DNA from: Hemileia vastatrix
Lineage: Eukaryota > Basidiomycota > Pucciniomycetes > Pucciniales > Zaghouaniaceae
Length of the DNA stretch: 64,000 nucleotides
Assembly: GCA_030280995.1 (NCBI GenBank)
Contig: JASXTE010000008.1
Span: 7,025,001 to 7,089,000, forward strand
Reading direction: 5' to 3'
In this document: one piece after another, positions 58,379 through 64,000 of the stretch
Layout: every line of letters starts with the position of its first letter
Position numbering within the stretch: position 1 is the stretch's first letter
The notes under the pieces: model-generated
Seen by the model: only the letters and a program-made list of their open reading frames with translations
Databases searched by the model: none
What the model was told of the DNA's origin: nothing
Position numbers and translations under genes: made by a program

Positions 58379-59516
58379 TGTCGGTCAGTTGTCTAGAAGA
58401 GATAAGGAAAGAGGGAAGAAATGAGAGGAGGAGAAGGAGGAAAGGAGTATGGGTAATAAAAGAAATAAAATTTAATAAAATTATTTAATTTATTGAGAGA
58501 AGGCAACGATGAGTGAGCTGAGAAAAGACAACAAATTGGTTTTATAAATATTATTATTATTCAAGTAAGAGTTCTGCGCGGAAAACAATATAGTTACTAT
58601 CAGACTTAAAGCAACCTTTAAATTGTTATATAGAATTTTAATTAGAATTTTATTACTAATAAAAAGAATATAAACGTAATATAAAAATTGTATTTAATTT
58701 GTTGAGTGTATAATAAGTGATAAGGCTACAGGGCATTATCCAAGGCCCTTTTATAGGCAATGGGTCCTCTGAAGCGCTACTATATCAGTAAATACAATGA
58801 TTAGAAAGGAATAAAACAAACATATCAAAAGAGTAAATGAAACATAACAATATAGAGAAAAACATGAAACAAATAATTAAAAGCCCAATTAAGAATCCAA
58901 TTTCCCCGCCATTAATCCCCAAATCAGTAAGTGACAATAGTGAATAACTAAACAAGATTGGAAACATAAGAACTATGAGAAATATAATTCCCAACAGATG
59001 GTACAGTCTCATTAGAGGACATTTTAAGTGAAACAAAAAATAATTTGACGCAACAAAACAAGCAATTAATCTCAATTTAGTCCAAATTAATTTATTTGTT
59101 TTTTCTAACACAATTAAGGGTCAAAAGAAGCGTCCTTAATAATTGTTTAGTATCATATGAGAGGTATTAGTTAATATATAAATTTAAGTAATTAGTTTAA
59201 ATATATTATAAATCAAATTTACACTTGTAATTATAATATATGTTTTTAATTAATTAAATATAAATTTATAATTATTAAATACATAAAAATGCGCCATTAT
59301 TTGTAGAATATATTATATTATGCTCAATTTAATTGTATATAAAAATATATATAACCAATAAATTTAATGTAACATTTGTATATAATAAAATTCTTATATA
59401 ATTTCATTATGTAATAAAATATTAAGTTATATTAATTAAATACAAGTCTTACCCACTCTTTAAGGTTTTATAATTTATATATCATTTACTGGACTCCTGG
59501 AATAGCCTGGCTGACA
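58379..59516 (-). repeat. B3 3' LTR
   Basis: The LTR is 1138 bp, the same length as the B1 LTRs, and runs TGTCGGTCAGTTGTCTAG to AGCCTGGCTGACA on the plus strand. The minus-strand PPT AGAGTGAGGGAG is at 59528-59517. Confidence 0.95.
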
Positions 59517-59549
59517 CTCCCTCACTCTAAAAAAACAATAAAAAAAATG

Positions 59550-62500
59550 CTAAGATTTTTTCTTTTTGTATTTTTTCAACAGAGCAGGCAGATTTGAAAT
59601 TTCTTTGCCAGGTATCCATGCATCATGTTCAGATGATTTGTTCTTATATCTCAATAAATATTCAGTACCTCTTTCAGAAGTGATAATTCTATCATTGAGA
59701 ATTTTATCAATTTCTGCTGTTTCTGTGACTTCCTGAGGGTTCTTCTTAGGTCTTCCTCTTCTTTTTGGAAATAAGTCACTGTTGGAAGTATAAGGTTTAA
59801 GCAAAGAAATGGGAAAGACAGGATGTTTCCTATCATATGGAGAATACAATACAACTTCTACTGCATTATCACCAACCATTCTTTTAACAACAAATGGTCC
59901 TACAAAAGGATCTTTTAATTTGTGGTTACCTTGTAAATTGAAATGGACAGTAGAGATCAACACTTCATCACCCTTGTTAAATGTGTATTCTTTATGGGAT
60001 TTATCCCATCTTTTCTTTTCATATTCAAATGCTTTATCAATACAACTCTGAGCATGTTTTCTGCATAGCTGTTGCATTTGCATAAAAGATTTTACACCAG
60101 GGTGTAGTTCCAACTTAGGTAATTTATTATTGAGAATTTGAGCAGGAGTGTTTGGGACATAACCTAACCAAAGCTCAAAAGGCTTTTTCTCAGTGACAGA
60201 ATGAACAGTGCTATTATATGCAAATTCAAGACCAGGCAAAAGAGTGACCCAATCATGAGTAAATCTGTCATTATCTTTATATTCTAAACCAAAGGCACAA
60301 TACCTTCTAATCATATCTTCCAGAGTTTGAATCATTCTTTCAGCTAGACCATCAGTCTGAGGATGGTGAGCTGTAGACAATTTTAACTCACAGCCACAAA
60401 TATCCATCAAAGAGGTCCAAAACTCAGAAGTGAATTTTGGATCCCTATCAGAGATAATGGCTTTTGGAAAACCAATAATATTAAACATGTAAGACCACCA
60501 TAAGAAAGCTAATTCTTTGGTGGATACATCTTTGTGGGTTGGAATAAATTTGCACATTTTTGTGAATCTATCAACTATTACCCAACAAGAGTTAAAGCTG
60601 TCTTTACCTGCAACAGGAAGACCAGTGACAAAATCCATATTAATGATTTGCCAGGGAGCACTAGGTGCTTCAATATGTTGTAATAACCCTGCTCTCTTAC
60701 CTGTTAACCTTTTAGATTTTTGGCAGGAATCACAAGATTCAACATATAATTTTGTGTCTTCAGACATATTATCCCACCATGCAGTGTTTTTGATTCTAAT
60801 CAATGTTTTTTCAAGATCAAAATGACCAGCTAATATGTCATCATGACAAAGTTTGAGGATAGTTTCTTTCATTGAAGGAGGAATAACAATTACATTGGTA
60901 AGCTTCCTTCTATAATATATATAACCATCTTCAATAGAAAACTTTCCTTTATTTAAAGCATTTTGGTATTTTGCAGGAAGAGTTTTTATTAATGCTTGAA
61001 TTGAAGCATTCTTAGGATCATTCAAAATAGTAACTAATTTATTTAAGTCAGAATCTTTATCATATGAATCCAGTATTAACTGTAATAACTCTTCTTCCAT
61101 ATCAACTATAAATATACCATGTATATGAACAGTGTCATCCTCAGGTACATAAGCAGGATTGGAGTCATTATTTGGCAGAGGCAATCTGGAGAGCATATCA
61201 ACATTAGAGTGAACATTTCCAGCTCTGTGGATAATAGTCATCCTTCCTCTGTATTCCTGAACAGCAAGTTGCCACCTGAACATATGTCTGTTAGGTGTTT
61301 TGAGGTTTAAGAGAGATTTCACAGCACTACAGTCAGTTACCAACTCAAATTTTTGGTCATCCAAGTAGTAATGAAGTTTCTCAAGAGCCCAAACAACTCC
61401 TAAGCACTCCAATTGAGTGGCACCATATTTCAATTCACTATTTCTTAAGGTTCTTGAAATATAACAAATTACAACCTCTGAGGATTTATCATTAATAATT
61501 TGCTTTTGGTGAAGGGCAGCACCCAGACCAACAAAGCTAGCATCTGTATAAAGTACAAATGGCTTGTTAAAATCTGGAAGAGCCAATATAGGGGCTGTCA
61601 TTAAGCAATTTTTCAATGTATTAAAAGCTTTCTGACAGTCATCATTCCAGAGAAAAGCAACATCTTTTCTGGTTAGTTTTGTAAGAGGCAAGGCTATGAC
61701 CTGATAATTTTTAATATATTGTCTATAATAGCCACACATACCTAAAAAACTTTGGATTTCTCTTACAGAAGTTGGTGCTTTCACATTTTGAATGGCAGCA
61801 ACTTTATTATGGTCTACACAAATTTGTAAGCCTGACACAACATGGCCAAGGACTTTCAAAGATTGAAAACCAAATTTACACTTTTTTAAAGATAAGGTCA
61901 TATTGATTTCATCCATTTTTTGGAAAACTCTATTTAAGTGAATTATATGTTCATCAAAAGTTTTAGAAAAAACAATAATATCATCAATATAAACCATGAG
62001 CCAACCTTCAATAATTTCTTGATGGAAAGTGTTATCCATGACTTTCTGGAAAACTGAAGGAGCATTTTTAGGGCCAAATGGCATCCTAACATACTTATAT
62101 ATTCCAATATGAGTAGCAATAAGCAAAAAATTTTGAGAATTTTTTTCAACTGGAACTTGATGATAACCTTTATTACCATCCAGACAACTAATAAATTTTG
62201 CACCTTGCAAGGTAGCATGTATTGAATTAATTCTGGGTAAAGGATAAATATCATCAACAGTATAAGTATTTAAAGCTCTGTAATCTCCACATAATCTAGC
62301 TTTATCTTTTTCATATGAAATCAAGACTGGGGAGATGACACAATATTTGGGGGTGACATCCACTTTCTCAATGATATTCATTTTCAATAATGTTTCAATA
62401 TTATCTTCAATATCTTTTCTTTTTGATGGAGAAGCAGGATATGGTTTTTTCTTAAGGGAAGGAGGAATATCACTCAAATTACAGGATAAGGTAATTTTCA

Positions 62501-64000
62501 TCTCTTCCTGAACAATTCCCAAGACATGAGAACCATGAGCAAAAGCCATAGGGAAAGAGGTAATAGAGGCAACAATAGAATCCTTTTGTTCATTAGTCAA
62601 ATGATCACCAAAAGAAGCGGTATTTATTTCATGTAATAAATCATCCATTTCAGTTGTTGTTCTTCCTGTACATTGGGTCAGTGAGTTACAAGATTTCAAC
62701 AAATGCCCAGAAGGTTTAGGAGAAGAAATTTTCAATTTTCTTTTCCCATTCACTCCTAAGGTAAAGCAATTATTTGCTGGGTCCAGTTTCACACCAAACA
62801 TGGTTAAAATATCATTTCCCATAATAAACCAATTGCTCAAATTATCATTTTTCATGACAACAAACTCACAAATAGCTCTGACAAAACCACCATTATATTT
62901 GAAGAATACAGAGGTTTTGTATTTGCCAATAGGAAATAAGGTAGAACCATACCCTCTCCATTTTTCAGAAGTTATAGGCAATAATTTACTCAAATATTCC
63001 TTATCCACTGAAGCCAAAGCTTTTTCAGATACTACACTTCCTCCAGCACCAGAATCAAGAACTACATCAACATTTTTACCATTAATGATAACAGGTGCCT
63101 TTAAAGGGGATATAGGAATAGAATTGTTAGTAATATCTTTAATTATCTCAGCATTTTCTACTGAAGATAAATTCAATACACAATCTTCAGATATATTATT
63201 TAAATAATGGACATCATGTTCCAACATTAAAACATCTTTAACAGATTCATTGTCATAGGAGATATTACTTTCACAGTCACTGGAAGAATTATTGACATCA
63301 AGTTCAATTTCATCAGTGTCTTCATTTTGTTCAACAAGATGAATTTTCTTGTCACAAACATGACCCTTCTGCCACGGTTTGTTACATTTATAACAAGTAT
63401 TTGTTGCATATTTTTTAGGTGCAACTGGGGCAGAGGGTTTACCAGATTTTTCTGGGAGCTTTATAGAAGGTTTATTCTGATCATTATAAGATTTACTAAG
63501 GTAATTCTTTGGTTCATATCTATGGTTGAGTAGTACTTCATTACAGATATTAATGAAAGAAGAATTTTCCCTTACATGCTCAGTTCTAGCAACAATCAAA
63601 TCCCTAAGAGAATTTGGTAATTTATACAAGATTTTATCTCTCCAAATATCATAATCCATCTTTGGATCAATTGCTCTAAGGATTTTAGTTATTTTCATCA
63701 GAAAAACAATGGGCTTTTCAACAGAGGAGGATACATATCTAGTATTCTCATACAGTCTCTGCTGAGCTAACCTGAATTTTGAACCACAAAACTGATTCTC
63801 AATCAAGGATTTCCAATCATTCCATGTATAATGATTGTTATCTAAAAGGACAGATTCATACCACATCAAGGCTACATTGGAAAATAAAGAAATTAGCTTA
63901 GAAACAATTTCCTCATCAGGTAGTTTATAAGATCTCTTTAAATTATCAATTCTTTGGATAAAGTGTTGCCAATCAGAGGAAGAATCACCATCAAAGGTAG
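59550..64000 (-). CDS. B3 Gag-Pol polyprotein, C-terminal part (open, cut by window edge)
   Basis: The frame is open from the window edge (TFDGDSSSDWQHFIQR of the capsid) to a TAG at 59550, about 1480 codons. It encodes the capsid C-terminal half, zinc knuckle (CYKCNKPWQKGHVC), protease (VLDSGAGGSVVS), RT (YIDD at about 61991-61980), RNase H (YTDASFVGLG), integrase (HDDILAGH, CDSC, MDFVTGLP, SDRDPKFTSEFW, TDGLAERMIQTLED), GPY/F-like segment, KRRGRPKKNP and chromodomain-like tail. No stop or frameshift is seen, so Gag and Pol are one frame here. It could be active if the part outside the window is also intact. Confidence 0.95.
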   Translation of the reverse strand, partial: TFDGDSSSDWQHFIQRIDNLKRSYKLPDEEIVSKLISLFSNVALMWYESVLLDNNHYTWNDWKSLIENQFCGSKFRLAQQRLYENTRYVSSSVEKPIVFLMKITKILRAIDPKMDYDIWRDKILYKLPNSLRDLIVARTEHVRENSSFINICNEVLLNHRYEPKNYLSKSYNDQNKPSIKLPEKSGKPSAPVAPKKYATNTCYKCNKPWQKGHVCDKKIHLVEQNEDTDEIELDVNNSSSDCESNISYDNESVKDVLMLEHDVHYLNNISEDCVLNLSSVENAEIIKDITNNSIPISPLKAPVIINGKNVDVVLDSGAGGSVVSEKALASVDKEYLSKLLPITSEKWRGYGSTLFPIGKYKTSVFFKYNGGFVRAICEFVVMKNDNLSNWFIMGNDILTMFGVKLDPANNCFTLGVNGKRKLKISSPKPSGHLLKSCNSLTQCTGRTTTEMDDLLHEINTASFGDHLTNEQKDSIVASITSFPMAFAHGSHVLGIVQEEMKITLSCNLSDIPPSLKKKPYPASPSKRKDIEDNIETLLKMNIIEKVDVTPKYCVISPVLISYEKDKARLCGDYRALNTYTVDDIYPLPRINSIHATLQGAKFISCLDGNKGYHQVPVEKNSQNFLLIATHIGIYKYVRMPFGPKNAPSVFQKVMDNTFHQEIIEGWLMVYIDDIIVFSKTFDEHIIHLNRVFQKMDEINMTLSLKKCKFGFQSLKVLGHVVSGLQICVDHNKVAAIQNVKAPTSVREIQSFLGMCGYYRQYIKNYQVIALPLTKLTRKDVAFLWNDDCQKAFNTLKNCLMTAPILALPDFNKPFVLYTDASFVGLGAALHQKQIINDKSSEVVICYISRTLRNSELKYGATQLECLGVVWALEKLHYYLDDQKFELVTDCSAVKSLLNLKTPNRHMFRWQLAVQEYRGRMTIIHRAGNVHSNVDMLSRLPLPNNDSNPAYVPEDDTVHIHGIFIVDMEEELLQLILDSYDKDSDLNKLVTILNDPKNASIQALIKTLPAKYQNALNKGKFSIEDGYIYYRRKLTNVIVIPPSMKETILKLCHDDILAGHFDLEKTLIRIKNTAWWDNMSEDTKLYVESCDSCQKSKRLTGKRAGLLQHIEAPSAPWQIINMDFVTGLPVAGKDSFNSCWVIVDRFTKMCKFIPTHKDVSTKELAFLWWSYMFNIIGFPKAIISDRDPKFTSEFWTSLMDICGCELKLSTAHHPQTDGLAERMIQTLEDMIRRYCAFGLEYKDNDRFTHDWVTLLPGLEFAYNSTVHSVTEKKPFELWLGYVPNTPAQILNNKLPKLELHPGVKSFMQMQQLCRKHAQSCIDKAFEYEKKRWDKSHKEYTFNKGDEVLISTVHFNLQGNHKLKDPFVGPFVVKRMVGDNAVEVVLYSPYDRKHPVFPISLLKPYTSNSDLFPKRRGRPKKNPQEVTETAEIDKILNDRIITSERGTEYLLRYKNKSSEHDAWIPGKEISNLPALLKKYKKKKS

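Larger units (their letters stand above)
58379..64000 (-). mobile_element. Element B3: 3' part of an intact B-type Ty3/Gypsy element
   Basis: The 1138-bp 3' LTR is at 58379-59516, followed on the minus strand by PPT and an uninterrupted gag-pol that leaves the window at 64000. It is inserted in C. The bases before it are GTGCT (58374-58378), the expected target duplication, whose partner lies outside. It is the best-preserved B-type coding region here. Confidence 0.95.

Overview
The window is a retrotransposon nest in a very AT-rich eukaryotic genome. I found no host gene, rRNA, tRNA or CRISPR array. Short GT-AG introns (52-64 bp) with CTRAY-type branch points and Ty3/Gypsy pol sequences point to a fungus. 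A large, repeat-bloated basidiomycete such as a rust (Pucciniales) is my inference; no host gene anchors it.

Layout. Elements are named by me. A-type (A0, A1, A2, C), B-type (B1, B2, B3) and D are related Ty3/Gypsy elements with LTRs starting TGTCAGCC. E is a distinct chromovirus. (1) 1-3409 is the 5' end of D (minus), inserted in A0. (2) 3410-25340 is the 3' part of A0 (plus). It holds A1 (4810-22121, TSD GAAAA). A1 holds E (12363-20954, minus, TSD GTTTT/GTTGT), and E holds a 259-bp MITE-like element (15564-15822). The 3' LTR of A0 is further split by an LTR-like insertion (22827-23758, TSD ACGC) and a diverged B-like solo LTR (24037-25208, TSD ATACC). (3) 25525-52515 is B2 (minus, TSD AAATC). 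It contains A2 (26999-44846, plus, TSD CAACT), which contains B1 (32588-41330, plus, TSD ACCTG) and a second MITE copy (43010-43266). (4) 52516-53660 is unique-looking DNA with a large C-rich/G-rich inverted repeat. (5) 53661-58378 is the 5' part of C (plus), cut by B3 (58379 to beyond 64000, minus).

How the parts work together. A/B elements carry one fused Gag-Pol frame: capsid, zinc knuckle, protease, RT, RNase H, HHCC and DDE integrase, GPY/F-like module, then an AT-hook-like KRRGRPKK and a chromodomain-like tail. B3 (open throughout the window) and the pol of B1 look intact; A0, A1, B2, C and D are broken by stops, frameshifts and insertions.

The most interesting observation is a second, overlapping reading frame at the 5' end of gag. 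In D, A1, A2, B1, B2 and C a short GT-AG intron, always 3n+1 nt long, lies about 72-75 nt after the start codon. Removing it switches the reading frame into a conserved protein of about 185-205 residues (acidic start, coiled coil, W-x-W-D, Pro-rich basic tail ending Pro-Trp-stop). Leaving it in reads into Gag in the other frame. A second intron, also 3n+1, starts at the stop codon of this ORF, and its acceptor is followed by GTAA in every copy. Together with a leader of repeated units flanked by acceptor- and donor-like motifs, this suggests splice-controlled production of an accessory protein.
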